Notes: a model not told the origin generated them from the letters alone. Numbered from the stretch's first letter, positions 27,419-36,100 are shown. The stretch is DNA of 64,000 nt from Bradyrhizobium sp. sBnM-33 (GCF_032917945.1 NZ_CP136624.1:806001-870000), one strand, 5' to 3'. Made by a program: numbers and translations.

Positions 27419-28641
27419 CGTATCTTTTCCCCGGTGAACGGATTCCAGCCCGTTTCGGCCAGCACCGCCCAGGCCGTCGCGCCGAGATGCGGTCGGCGGT
27501 AGTAGAAGAAGTCGGGCACGGTGCCGGTGGGGTCGATCGACAACCCCGTCGTTAGTCGCGCGGTACGCGCGGCGTTGAGCAGACCGGAGCGCGTTTGGTC
27601 GGCTTTCAAATTGGCCAACAGCCGATCGCTCTGCGATGTGTTGCCGCTGATCCGGTAGGCCAAGGCCGCCTGCGCCGTTCCCTCGACCCAGATGCCGTCG
27701 CGGTCGCCGTTGAAATCGAAGCCGCCATCGACCGCCAGGTGAGTTTGCGCGAAATCAAGCGTGCTTCGCCAGGCCGCAGGCGCATCCGGCACGGCCATCC
27801 ATGGCCAAAGCTGAGCGTCGAGCGCGAGCAGGCCTTCATCCGCAAGATTGCCGTCGGGTTTTGTGCCGAGCAGGAAGTGATTTCCGCGGAAGGCACGATC
27901 GAGCAACCGCCGGGCCTGCCCGGCCGCGTCGGCGTATTTTGGCTCACCGGTCAGGCGGAACAACCAGCGCGCGGCGGCGTGGACGTCGGCATTGTGCTCG
28001 GTCGACATCCAGGTGAGTGTGACCTGCTGCGGATCGTAGCCGTGAAAGCCGCCGCAGAAGCCGTCGCCGCAGGCGGTCGCCGCGATAACCCAATTGATCA
28101 GCCTTCTGGCGTCGGCGAGATACTGCGGATCGTGCGTCGCCTGGTGCAGCGTCAGCAGCGCCAAGGCCGCCCATGCAACGTTGCCGGTCGAGGTGCCGTC
28201 CTGCGCAGCATCCTCGGCCCAGATCCTGGCGTGCTCATCCCACCATCCCGGTAGATTCGGAGCCCCGTTGCTAACCGAGCCGGCGCCATAGGCATTGCGA
28301 ATTCGATGATCGTTAAAGGTCCGGTCCTTGCGGGCCGCCCGGCTCAATGCATTACCGATCGGTTTGGCATCCCGCACGTTGCCGCAGGCGATCAGCGCAA
28401 TGACGGCGAGCGCGTTGTCATAGACAAACGCTGTCGTGGCAATGCCCGCCGGCAGGCTTGCTTCGTCAGCGCCAGGTTCATAGCTGCGGATGAAGACGGC
28501 GTCGGCCTCGCCGGTCAGCGGTGCCACCGCCCTGTTCAGCCCGGCACAAAACGGACCGCCGCTTTTTTCCGGCTGCTTGCTCGCAGCGGGCGTCGAACCC
28601 AGGACCATTGCACACAATGCCATTACGATCGCGTGCTTCAT
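27415..28641 (-). CDS. Secreted six-hairpin glycosidase-like protein
   Basis: The 408-residue protein has a signal peptide over residues 1-23 and then an all-alpha fold typical of (alpha/alpha)6 barrels. Repeated helical hairpins carry 'NVAWAALALLTLHQAT', 'STEHNADVHAAARWLF', 'EGTAQAALAYRI' and 'GATAWAVLAETGWNPF'. Such folds occur in glycoside hydrolases, lyases and epimerases acting on polysaccharides in the periplasm. The ATG at 28641 is chosen because it overlaps the upstream stop as ATGA; a longer frame starts ten codons earlier. It probably trims or modifies the polymer made by the adjacent synthase (inference). I cannot assign a CAZy family. Confidence 0.7.
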   Translation of the reverse strand: MKHAIVMALCAMVLGSTPAASKQPEKSGGPFCAGLNRAVAPLTGEADAVFIRSYEPGADEASLPAGIATTAFVYDNALAVIALIACGNVRDAKPIGNALSRAARKDRTFNDHRIRNAYGAGSVSNGAPNLPGWWDEHARIWAEDAAQDGTSTGNVAWAALALLTLHQATHDPQYLADARRLINWVIAATACGDGFCGGFHGYDPQQVTLTWMSTEHNADVHAAARWLFRLTGEPKYADAAGQARRLLDRAFRGNHFLLGTKPDGNLADEGLLALDAQLWPWMAVPDAPAAWRSTLDFAQTHLAVDGGFDFNGDRDGIWVEGTAQAALAYRISGNTSQSDRLLANLKADQTRSGLLNAARTARLTTGLSIDPTGTVPDFFYYRRPHLGATAWAVLAETGWNPFTGEKIR

Positions 28642-30110
28642 CGCGATACGAGCGTGCGAGTGCGGGACCACCAGTTTTCATCGGCCTTCGACGCATCCGG
28701 CTGGGCCATGCCGGCACGGCGTGTATTCGCATCGATCGGGTGGTTCTGCGCGGTCTCGCCGTTGCGGCCATCATCTTGCGTCCACGAGGCGACGAGATTG
28801 CCGAGCCGTCGCCAGGTGACCGACATCGACGGCACCATGCCGTTGTCGCGCGTGACAGTGACCCACTGGCCAACCGGGCAGGCCGCAGCATCCGAAGCCT
28901 GCGTTTCCCGCTCCAGCGCGCCAGCCTCGTTCGCGCCTTCAGGCGTAATGATCGCATAGAGCTCGCGCCGTTCGGTTTGCGGAAACGGCACGGCAAAGCG
29001 CTCATCGACTTTGTCGCTGGTCTTCGGCAACACCGCGTTGACGATACCGGTCCGGAACGTACTCCCGTCGATGCGGACACGGGTGCCGGGCATCATGTTC
29101 TGGCCTTGCCGGTACGAGAAAATGGCAACCACGAAGCGCTTGTCGCAATCGACGACGGAGCTGATCGTATCGCCGGGGTTGACGTGACGCCCCATCGCAG
29201 CGCCGATGGTCAGCACCTTGCCGGGCCCGCGAGAAAGGACGTCGGCTCCCGCCAGGCTCGCAAGCCGCTTCTGCTCGGCGTCGATCAGGCGCTCCAGGTC
29301 GCTGAGGACGGCGGATTGCTGCCTCTCCTCGATCTCCATGCGCTGGGCGTCGAGATCGATGTCCCGGCGCTTTTGCGCCAGATTGTTCAGCACAACCAGT
29401 TCCTCTCCGACATAGATGCCCCTGTTCAAGGCATTGAGCTGCGCTATTTTTTTATTGAGCTTGGCGCCTTCCGCGTCCGCATTGTGCATGGCCGCGGCAT
29501 ATTGCTGCGTGGTCGGCTTGAGCATGTCCATACTCGCCGTATTGCGCGTCACCATGTTGCTTTGCCGTTCCACCAGGGCTTTCTTTTCGCCGCTCTGGGC
29601 ATTGGATTGCGACACGCGGGCGCGCAGCTCCTCGATCTGCGACTGGAACTGCATCTTGAGCTGCTCGGTTTGGCTGGCGAGTTCGGTCTCGAGGGAACCA
29701 ACATAGGCGCGGTCGGACGCTGCCTTTGCCCGCGTCGCGTCGAGCTTCTGGCGCGCATCGGATGATTTTTCCTCTAACGAGATCAGCGTACTGCGGTCGA
29801 CCCTTGGATTGCTGATCTGCGCCAGCTTGTCGCCGTCGCGAACGTCGCGGCCGGGAAGCGCCGTCAGCGTGTCGATTTCGCCCCCGATCGGTGCCGTCAG
29901 CAGCGTCACCGGCGCGTTGACAACGGCGCGGTCGGATTGATCGGCGGTGATCGGCGGAGCCACGGCCGTCACCATCAACGCCGACAATAGCCCGGCGACG
30001 CCGATGGCGGAAACTCTCAGGATGGCCGGGTGTCGCGGGGCTCTCGGTGGGGGGCCGTGGCCCAACCCGGAGGAACGTTCAGTCGCACCGGTGTTGAATA
30101 CATTGTTCAT
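28638..30110 (-). CDS. HlyD-like periplasmic adaptor of the polysaccharide operon
   Basis: The 490-residue protein has one helix near residues 32-52. A barrel-sandwich segment follows ('APIGGEIDTLTALPGRDVRDGDKLAQI', about 90-115), then a long coiled coil (about 120-290), and the second half-barrel with 'GPGKVLTIGAAMGRHVNPGD'. The design resembles MFP/Alg44- and BgsB-type periplasmic proteins that accompany GT2 synthases. ATG at 30110 follows GAGAGAGTT; a TTG lies three bases earlier. It is the first gene of the coupled trio. No ABC or RND transporter gene accompanies it, so a role in polymer passage is more likely than drug efflux. Confidence 0.8.
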   Translation of the reverse strand: MNNVFNTGATERSSGLGHGPPPRAPRHPAILRVSAIGVAGLLSALMVTAVAPPITADQSDRAVVNAPVTLLTAPIGGEIDTLTALPGRDVRDGDKLAQISNPRVDRSTLISLEEKSSDARQKLDATRAKAASDRAYVGSLETELASQTEQLKMQFQSQIEELRARVSQSNAQSGEKKALVERQSNMVTRNTASMDMLKPTTQQYAAAMHNADAEGAKLNKKIAQLNALNRGIYVGEELVVLNNLAQKRRDIDLDAQRMEIEERQQSAVLSDLERLIDAEQKRLASLAGADVLSRGPGKVLTIGAAMGRHVNPGDTISSVVDCDKRFVVAIFSYRQGQNMMPGTRVRIDGSTFRTGIVNAVLPKTSDKVDERFAVPFPQTERRELYAIITPEGANEAGALERETQASDAAACPVGQWVTVTRDNGMVPSMSVTWRRLGNLVASWTQDDGRNGETAQNHPIDANTRRAGMAQPDASKADENWWSRTRTLVSR

Positions 30111-30113
30111 CAA

Positions 30114-30417
30114 CTCTCTCTCGGTTGGTGGCGCCCGAAAGAGCGTTTCCTCACGGACGGCTCCGGTTCCTCCAGCGCCTTGTTAATGCACTGCAAACAA
30201 CGCAAGGCGCGATTGGTTCAAGGCAGTTCGGGAAAAAGCTGCAGAAAATTTCGGCGAGGAAATGCTCAATGAACTCGCGTTACAGCGATCACGTCTGCGA
30301 CATCATCATCAACCAACGCAAAGCGCAGCGAGCCCACCATTCCAAGATTGCGGCGTGGAGAGATGGTGGGCACGCTGTCGCTTTGCCCACCATACGGTTC
30401 TGCGACTTCAATGTTGG
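30114..30417. repeat. 304-base gap with a small hairpin repeat (30363-30393)
   Basis: The gap should hold the promoter of the polysaccharide operon. Near its right end ATGGTGGGCA (30363-30372) pairs perfectly with TGCCCACCAT (30384-30393); a further AGCCCACCAT lies at 30331, making a three-part palindromic element. It could end transcripts of the poly-glycine gene but has no T-run. Confidence 0.6.
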
Positions 30418-30693
30418 TTATCGACCGCCGCCACCACCACCGCCGCCGCCGCCACCGCCTCCGCCGCCGTCACGCATCGCCTGGTTTTCGCGCGGATCGA
30501 GATTTTTCATGTAGTTCGGTGAAGTGTCGCGGCGAGTGCGAAGCTGCGCCACATAGTTCATGTGATCTCCGCAAGCCTGCCGTGATACCGCCTGATCGCA
30601 GTACGGCGACGCCACGAACACGGGAGCGGCCATGGCGCTGGTCGCACCGATCGCGACCAAAGCTGCCGCGGACAATATTGACTTCATCGACAT
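30418..30693 (-). CDS. Small secreted protein with a 15-glycine C-terminal tail
   Basis: The 91-residue protein has a signal peptide over residues 1-22 (ending AMA-A). A short mature domain has two cysteines (Cys32 and Cys41, near 'CDQAVSRQACGDHMNYVAQL'). The end is Asp followed by fifteen consecutive glycines and a final arginine. The glycine run is coded by GGC/GGT triplets that form a simple repeat. The ATG at 30693 has GGAGAG upstream; a longer open frame is not believed. I do not recognise the family. It stands alone between two operons. Confidence 0.75.
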   Translation of the reverse strand: MSMKSILSAAALVAIGATSAMAAPVFVASPYCDQAVSRQACGDHMNYVAQLRTRRDTSPNYMKNLDPRENQAMRDGGGGGGGGGGGGGGGR

Positions 30694-30834
30694 CTGTACT
30701 CTCCATTCCTGTTGGGCGAAGCCGGAATGGCTCGCACAGGAGTTCGACGGCGCCAGACGAAAACCGGTTCGGAAGAGTACGTGATGTGGGTCACTCGGAT
30801 AACCTGATCGTGAACGATCTCCGGCATTCCGGGC

Positions 30835-30936
30835 CGTCGTCACCCGCGAAAGCGGGTGACCCGGTATCCCAGAGACGTCCGTGATTGAACCGAGAAGCCG
30901 CAGCGTACTGGATCCCCCGCAAGCGCGGGGATGACG
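30835..30936. repeat. Palindromic intergenic repeat, family B-like (diverged)
   Basis: The element has a left hairpin CACCCGCGAAAGCGGGTG and a right hairpin CCCCCGCAAGCGCGGGG separated by about 45 bases. It begins CGTCGTCACCCGCG and ends GGGGATGACGA. It lies upstream of the poly-glycine gene and downstream of tcuB, in a 285-base gap with no other gene. Confidence 0.75.
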
Positions 30937-30978
30937 ATCTGTGAGTGGCGCTCGCAATGACGTGGAAAGGCGGCGGCC

Positions 30979-32094
30979 TTACTCTGCCGCCCCCTGTGCC
31001 ATCGCACGCCGCTCCATCGCATAGCGCACCAGGGCGGCGAAGCGATAGATGCCGTGCACGAACTTGCCATAGGGCATGGTGACGAACAGCGAAAACACCA
31101 CGCCGAGATGCAGCGCCAGCAGCGGTCCCATCGCGGCCGTCTCGCGCAAGATCAGCAGCACCATGCCCGTGAGACTGGTCAGGAACAGCATGACGATGAA
31201 CGCCACATCCATGCCGTAACGCGCTTCATCGACCAGGATGGAATCGCGCTTCCATCGTTCAGCGAGCAAACCGATCGGCCCGATCAACAGCCCGATGCCG
31301 CCGAGCGTGCCGAGCACCACGGGCAGATCCCACCACGGATACGGCGCCTCGCGCGCCAGCAGATAGTGATAGAGCGTTGCGACGCAGGTCGAGGCAAAGC
31401 ACAGCGCAAAGCCATAGAAGGTGAAGTGATGATAGAGTTTGCGGCGGTCGGTGGGGCGGTCGTCCTCGTTGAAGCAGCCGACGCCGCCGCCGTCGAGGTA
31501 GCGCAGGTCGCCGGCGTCGCGGATGGCCTGCAGCAGCGCGCGTGCATCGGTCTTCATGCCGATGGGTTCGCCGATGTCGCGCCAGAAGGCGCGCACGCCC
31601 ATCGCCAGGGCCGCGATAGCGTAAAGGAACGCCGCGCCGAACAGGGCTGCCATCGCATTGTGCGGCATCAGCTTGTAGAACGCGCCCGGTCCGGTATGCG
31701 TGCCGAACAGAATTTGTCGATCGTTCATCGCAGCAAAGCCGAAGATGAACGCGGCGACACTGAGCGCGGCAACGAGGCTGATGACAAGCCCATTGCGCGC
31801 GAACGTCCCCGCGAAGGCGCGTGGCCATGCATAGGCCGCATAGGATTCCGCACGCGCCACCGCAAGCGTCCTCGGCACATTGACGTTGAATTCATGCGGC
31901 GGCGAGAACTGGCAATCGGTGTAGCAGGCGCCGCAGGCGTGGCAGAGATTGGCGAGGTAGTTGAGGTCGCCGTCGGAAAACGCGCGGCGCATTTCCATCG
32001 CCGGAAACACCGCGCACAGCCCCTCGCAATAGCGGCAGGAATTGCAGACCGTCATCAGCCGGTCGGCTTCCTCCAGAATCTTCGTTCTGTGCAT
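30979..32094 (-). CDS. tcuB: Tricarballylate utilisation protein TcuB
   Basis: The 371-residue membrane iron-sulfur protein passes electrons from the flavoprotein TcuA to the quinone pool during oxidation of tricarballylate to cis-aconitate. Two 4Fe-4S cysteine clusters are visible near the N-terminus (CNSCRYCEGLC, about residues 18-28, and CHACGACYTDC, about 52-62). About six helices in the CitB-type domain follow. Order tcuA, hydrolase, tcuB on the same strand suggests one operon even though a hydrolase gene is inserted. The start ATG 32094 lies 33 bases after the hydrolase stop. Confidence 0.88.
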   Translation of the reverse strand: MHRTKILEEADRLMTVCNSCRYCEGLCAVFPAMEMRRAFSDGDLNYLANLCHACGACYTDCQFSPPHEFNVNVPRTLAVARAESYAAYAWPRAFAGTFARNGLVISLVAALSVAAFIFGFAAMNDRQILFGTHTGPGAFYKLMPHNAMAALFGAAFLYAIAALAMGVRAFWRDIGEPIGMKTDARALLQAIRDAGDLRYLDGGGVGCFNEDDRPTDRRKLYHHFTFYGFALCFASTCVATLYHYLLAREAPYPWWDLPVVLGTLGGIGLLIGPIGLLAERWKRDSILVDEARYGMDVAFIVMLFLTSLTGMVLLILRETAAMGPLLALHLGVVFSLFVTMPYGKFVHGIYRFAALVRYAMERRAMAQGAAE

Positions 32095-32127
32095 GATGCG
32101 TTGCTTCCTGCCCTCGCGCCAACCCGG

Positions 32128-33159
32128 TTACTTCGTCAGCCCCTTGCCCTCCAGCCACTTCTGGATCAGTGCGGCGACCTCGGCGTTGTTCTTGTCCATC
32201 ATCACCATGTGCGAATTGCCCTTGATGCCGACTTGCGGCAGGTCGACGACATCGACGCTGCCGCCCGCCGCCTTGATCGCGTCCGCAAACGCGAGGCCGT
32301 TGGCGCGAATCTTCGGCCAGCGCGAATCCTTCTCGATGTAGTCGCCATAGACGATCAGCGTCGGAATGTTCTTCAGCACGTCGACCTTGGCCGGATCGCC
32401 GACGCCGGCCGGCTCGATCGCAATCAGCGCCTTGACCTTGTCGGGCCGGGCCTGCGCCACCTTGAAGCCGAAGCTGCCGGCCTGACTGTGGAACAAGATG
32501 ATGGACGGGCCAACGCGGTCGATCTCGGCGATATAGGCGGCGATGATGGCATCATCAGTGGTGGTCCAGCGCGGCACGTTCTGCTTGACGAAGTTCTCAT
32601 AGCCCTCGTTCGGAAACTGGCTGCCCGGCATCAGCTTCCGCTTGGCTGGATCCGGATTATAGGAGCCGGCGCCGTCGCCGATCCGAAACCGCTCGAACGG
32701 ATTGGCGGTCGTGAGAAATACCGGCTCGCCCTTGAAGATATCTGGATATTGCGCCCAGCCAGCGCGGCCGCGCTCGACCGCATCGGAATTGTAGACGGCC
32801 CAACCCTTGCGCAGAAAATAGTTCAGCCAGCCCTCGCGCCCGTCGGGCGTCGTTTCATACGTCACGCCGGTGAGGCCGCCGCCGTGCCACATCAAGAGCG
32901 GATAGGCACCCCTCTCGTTGGCGGGCAGAAAATACTGCACATACATCTGCTCCACCTGATACGTGCCATTCGGATCAACCTTCGCAGGTACACCGCCGGG
33001 GGTGAAGGTCACTTCCTTCACCGGCTTGCCGGAAATTTCGACGAGCCGTCCGCCGACGTGGAAAGAACCCATGTCGCGTAGCGCGATCGGCTCGGCGGCG
33101 TTGGCCAGTGTTGCGTTCATTAGAACGACTGCAGCAGTTGTGATCGCAAGCCGCATCAT
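32128..33159 (-). CDS. Secreted alpha/beta hydrolase (esterase-like)
   Basis: The 343-residue protein has a signal peptide over residues 1-21 (ending ANA). 'LLMWHGGG' gives the oxyanion HGGG element (about residue 90-97), 'LFHSQAGS' holds the likely nucleophile serine (about 224), and the C-terminal 'GNSHMVMMD' holds the histidine. The glycine before the usual GxSxG is replaced by Phe-His, as in a known subgroup of periplasmic esterases. GGGGAGGA precedes the start. Its place between tcuA and tcuB suggests that it releases an acid from an ester in the periplasm that TcuAB then oxidises (inference). Confidence 0.8.
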   Translation of the reverse strand: MMRLAITTAAVVLMNATLANAAEPIALRDMGSFHVGGRLVEISGKPVKEVTFTPGGVPAKVDPNGTYQVEQMYVQYFLPANERGAYPLLMWHGGGLTGVTYETTPDGREGWLNYFLRKGWAVYNSDAVERGRAGWAQYPDIFKGEPVFLTTANPFERFRIGDGAGSYNPDPAKRKLMPGSQFPNEGYENFVKQNVPRWTTTDDAIIAAYIAEIDRVGPSIILFHSQAGSFGFKVAQARPDKVKALIAIEPAGVGDPAKVDVLKNIPTLIVYGDYIEKDSRWPKIRANGLAFADAIKAAGGSVDVVDLPQVGIKGNSHMVMMDKNNAEVAALIQKWLEGKGLTK

Positions 33160-33180
33160 AAGTCCTCCCCGTTGCCTCTC

Positions 33181-33207
33181 CCTCTCCCCGCCCTTCGCGG
33201 GGAGAGG
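33181..33207. repeat. Perfect hairpin between tcuA and the hydrolase gene
   Basis: CCTCTCCCCGC (33181-33191) pairs perfectly with GCGGGGAGAGG (33197-33207) around the loop CCTTC. There is no T-run on either side, so it is more likely an RNA processing or stability element, or a small repeat, than a classical terminator. Confidence 0.6.
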
Positions 33208-33223
33208 TTACTCAAGTGCCATC

Positions 33224-34624
33224 CTAATTCCTCGCATTCTTCGCCGCTTCCCGTCCCGCCACCCGGCCGAACACGCTGCCGATGGTCATGCCGATACCGG
33301 CCGCATAGCCCTTGCCGAGTACGTTGCCCGCCATGATCTCGCCGGCCGCGAACATGTTGGCCGAAGGCTTGCCGTCCTTCATCACCATGCGCCCCTGCCT
33401 GTTCACGCGGGTGCCGAGATAGGTGAAGGTGATGCCGGGCCGCACCGGATAGGCGAGGTAAGGTGGTGTCTCGATCCGGCGCGCCCAATGCGTCTTTGGC
33501 GGCGTCAGCCCTTCGGTGCGGCAATCATCCAGGATGGTGTGATCGAATGTGCCGGGACGCACCGCGGCGTTGAACTCGGCAATCGTTTTCTCGAGCGCTT
33601 TCGGATCGAGTTCAAGCTTGGCAGCGAGTTCGGCGATGCTGCCGCCCTCGATCGGTGGAAACAGCGTCGGCATGAAACTGTTGCGAACCGACGCATCGAA
33701 GATGATATAGGCGATCTGGTCCGGTTGCGCGGCCACGAGCCGCCCCCAGATCGCGTAGCGCTTCGGCCAGATGTCTTCGCCTTCGTCATAGAAGCGCTGG
33801 GCGTGCTTGTTGACGACAATGCCGAACACGACGGAGTCGTGGCGGGTGATGATGCCGCCGTCGAATTTCGGTGCGCGAGCGTCGATCGCAACGGCATGGC
33901 ATTGGGTGGGATCGCCGATGTCCTGCACGCCCTTGTCGAGCAGCATTTTCAGGATTGAGCCGCGGTTATACGGCGTGCCGCGGATCAGGAAATTATCCGC
34001 CGCCTCGCCCCAATACTGCTTCAGCCATTCGATATTGGCTTCAAAGCCGCCGGCGGCAGCGACGAGTGCGGAAGCGCGGATTTCACTCGTGCCGTCGATC
34101 GGCTGATTCAGCTTCGCGGACAGGAACATGCCGTCCTCGATTTCGAGGTCGATCACCTCGGCATCATAGACGATCTCGACGCCAAGTTTTTCCGCGGTGA
34201 GATAGAGCGCATTAAGCATCGCCCTGCCACCGCCGAGGAAGAACGAGTTGGTGCGGCCGAGACTCAGAGTGCCGCCCAGCGAAGGTTGCCAGCGCACGCC
34301 CTGTTCGACGATCCAGTTCAGGATGTCCTTGGACTCCCTGATCATGAATTTAGCGAGTTCTTCGTCGGTCTGCCCGCCGGTCAGCCGCAATAGATCGTCC
34401 CAGAATTCCTCTTCGGTATAGGGGCCGGTAAGAATATCGGTCGCGGAGTCGTGCGCGCAACGCATGTTGCGGGTGTGGCGGGTGTTGCCGCCGCGATAGA
34501 ATTTCGGTGCGCCTTCCAGCACCAGCACGGAAGCACCCGCGCGCCGGGCGCTGATGGCGGCGCAGAGAGCGGCGTTACCGCCGCCGATCACCAGCACATC
34601 GAACTTCTGACTCAAATCGGCCAT
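33224..34624 (-). CDS. tcuA: FAD-dependent tricarballylate dehydrogenase TcuA
   Basis: The 466-residue flavoprotein belongs to the succinate dehydrogenase/fumarate reductase flavoprotein family. The dinucleotide motif is 'VIGGGNAALCAAISARRAG' near residue 12. A substrate-domain motif 'HWARRIETPPYLAYPV' (about 380) and the C-terminal FAD loop 'AAGEIMAGNVLGKGYAAGIG' (about 425-445) follow. It oxidises tricarballylate, a citrate analogue, to cis-aconitate, with TcuB as electron acceptor. The length fits TcuA of Salmonella and relatives. The transporter tcuC is not in the window. Confidence 0.88.
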   Translation of the reverse strand: MADLSQKFDVLVIGGGNAALCAAISARRAGASVLVLEGAPKFYRGGNTRHTRNMRCAHDSATDILTGPYTEEEFWDDLLRLTGGQTDEELAKFMIRESKDILNWIVEQGVRWQPSLGGTLSLGRTNSFFLGGGRAMLNALYLTAEKLGVEIVYDAEVIDLEIEDGMFLSAKLNQPIDGTSEIRASALVAAAGGFEANIEWLKQYWGEAADNFLIRGTPYNRGSILKMLLDKGVQDIGDPTQCHAVAIDARAPKFDGGIITRHDSVVFGIVVNKHAQRFYDEGEDIWPKRYAIWGRLVAAQPDQIAYIIFDASVRNSFMPTLFPPIEGGSIAELAAKLELDPKALEKTIAEFNAAVRPGTFDHTILDDCRTEGLTPPKTHWARRIETPPYLAYPVRPGITFTYLGTRVNRQGRMVMKDGKPSANMFAAGEIMAGNVLGKGYAAGIGMTIGSVFGRVAGREAAKNARN

Positions 34625-34809
34625 GCGCTCTTGTTGTCGTTGTTGGCCTGGAAAATCAAACCGGCGCTCGGCCAGGAAAATCCATCCGCCGCGCGATTTC
34701 TAGCCCGATGCAACGGCCGCGTCACGCCTCTCGTGCGCCTGCATCAGCAACAGCATGGCCGCATGCGACGATGTCGCATGCACCTGGCTGTGTTGGAATA
34801 TCAGCGCGG

Positions 34810-35709
34810 TCAGGGACGGTTCTGAACGGAGGCGAGCAGCCATTGCCGGAAGGCCGCGAGCTTTGGCGGATCGGCTCTACCCGCCGGCGAGACCAGATAG
34901 AATCCGGCATCGACCGGGAAAGCCATCTTGAAGGGAACGACCAAGCGTCCCTTGGCGATGTCCTCCTGCACATAAGCCGTGCGGCCCATGGCAACACCGA
35001 GGCCGTCGATCGCGGCCTGCACCGTCATGAAGATCATGTCGAAGGTCAGGCCCGGTTGTTTCGAGAAATCGGCCGGCAGCCCGGCCGCCGTCAACCACAG
35101 CCGCCAGTCGTCGCTGTTGGCGTTGCTGGTATGCAGCAGCACGTGATCCCGGAGGTCTTCGGGGCATTTCAGCGGCTTGTTGCCCTTGAGCAGCGCCGGA
35201 CTGCACACCGGGAAAAGCTCGTCCGCCATCAGCCAGTCGGAGCGAACGCCAGGCCATTGGCCGCGGCCGTAGCGAATCGCGGCATCGACCTTGTCGCGCT
35301 GAAAGTCGACGAGGTTGATCGAGGTCGTGATGCGTACGTCGATCCCCGGTTGCGCTTCCTGAAAAGCCGTGAGGCGCGGCAGCAGCCATTTGGCGGCTAG
35401 CGAAGCCAACGTCGACACCGTCAGCACATGGTCGTCATCTTTGCGCAGCAGGCGATCGGTTGCGAGCCGGAGATCGTTGAAGGCCGCGCGAATGCCGGGA
35501 AGGTACTCCTGCGCTTCCGTCGTCAGCGTCAGCGAGCGGTTCTGGCGGACAAAGAGGCGAACGCCGAGCTCTTCCTCCAGCCGCTTGATCTGGTGGCTGA
35601 TCGCGGTCTGCGTGACGTTCAGCTCAGAGGCGGCCTGCGTGAAGCTCAGATGCCGGGCGGCGGCCTCGAAGGCGCGCAGACCATTCAGCGACGGCAGCCT
35701 GGCGGTCAT
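34810..35709 (-). CDS. LysR-family regulator, GcvA-like
   Basis: The 299-residue DNA-binding activator has an N-terminal winged helix ('LRAFEAAARHLSFTQAASELNVTQTAISHQIKRLEEELG', read in parts at about residues 9-47) and a C-terminal effector domain of the GcvA subgroup ('LASLAAKWLLPRL'). ATG 35709 is preferred because GGGAGA sits seven bases upstream; TTG at 35724 is in frame. It is divergent from the DUF1127 gene, which it may control. tcuA lies downstream on the same strand after 185 bases. Confidence 0.9.
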   Translation of the reverse strand: MTARLPSLNGLRAFEAAARHLSFTQAASELNVTQTAISHQIKRLEEELGVRLFVRQNRSLTLTTEAQEYLPGIRAAFNDLRLATDRLLRKDDDHVLTVSTLASLAAKWLLPRLTAFQEAQPGIDVRITTSINLVDFQRDKVDAAIRYGRGQWPGVRSDWLMADELFPVCSPALLKGNKPLKCPEDLRDHVLLHTSNANSDDWRLWLTAAGLPADFSKQPGLTFDMIFMTVQAAIDGLGVAMGRTAYVQEDIAKGRLVVPFKMAFPVDAGFYLVSPAGRADPPKLAAFRQWLLASVQNRP

Positions 35710-35823
35710 TCCGCGATCTCCCAATGCATGAGTTTATATCATCCGAAGCGGTACAAAGTGTCGTTTGTGAACGGCCGCGGTAGCGCAGATATTAGCGCCA
35801 ACAGATTACTACAGGAGCCGAAA

Positions 35824-36027
35824 ATGTCCACTTACACGCATGAATCGATGATAAATCATCATGGATCGGGGATTTTGAGCCAATTGGCCGAGACCCTCCA
35901 TGTCTGGCGGCAGCGCTACCAGTCGCGCCGCGAACTGGCCAAGTGGTCGGAGCGGGAACTCCACGACATCGGCGTCTCCTGGAGCGATGTCGCCTACGAG
36001 GCCGAAAAGCCGTTCTGGCGGGCTTGA
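35824..36027 (+). CDS. DUF1127 small arginine-rich protein
   Basis: The 67-residue protein ends with the DUF1127 core 'W..R...RRELAKWSERELHDIGVSWSDV' (about residues 28-56). Members in alphaproteobacteria have been linked to RNA turnover and to phosphate or carbon physiology, but the activity here is unknown. The ATG follows CAGGAG. It is divergent from the LysR gene, an arrangement often seen in rhizobia. The GNAT gene starts 73 bases downstream. Confidence 0.85.
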   Translation: MSTYTHESMINHHGSGILSQLAETLHVWRQRYQSRRELAKWSERELHDIGVSWSDVAYEAEKPFWRA

Positions 36028-36100
36028 GTAGCAGCCAGGCCGGCGCCGCCTCAATAGAGGGGCGCCGGCCATTTCATTGAGGACCGACGGGGAGCGCGCC

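Noticed and set aside
28638..30110. Drug-efflux adaptor
   Set aside because: There is no efflux pump gene beside it; it is translationally coupled to polysaccharide genes instead.
30421..30470. Plus-strand poly-proline frame through the triplet repeat
   Set aside because: The opposite strand carries a signal peptide, ribosome site and a sensible mature protein; the proline frame has no start context.
31054..33081. 675-codon open frame on the plus strand opposite tcuB and the hydrolase gene
   Set aside because: It is antisense to two well-recognised proteins, rich in Arg/His/Asp from reversed codons, has no motif, and is a product of high GC content.
33181..33207. Rho-independent terminator after tcuA
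   Set aside because: The hairpin is perfect but lacks a T-run on either strand and sits inside a probable operon.
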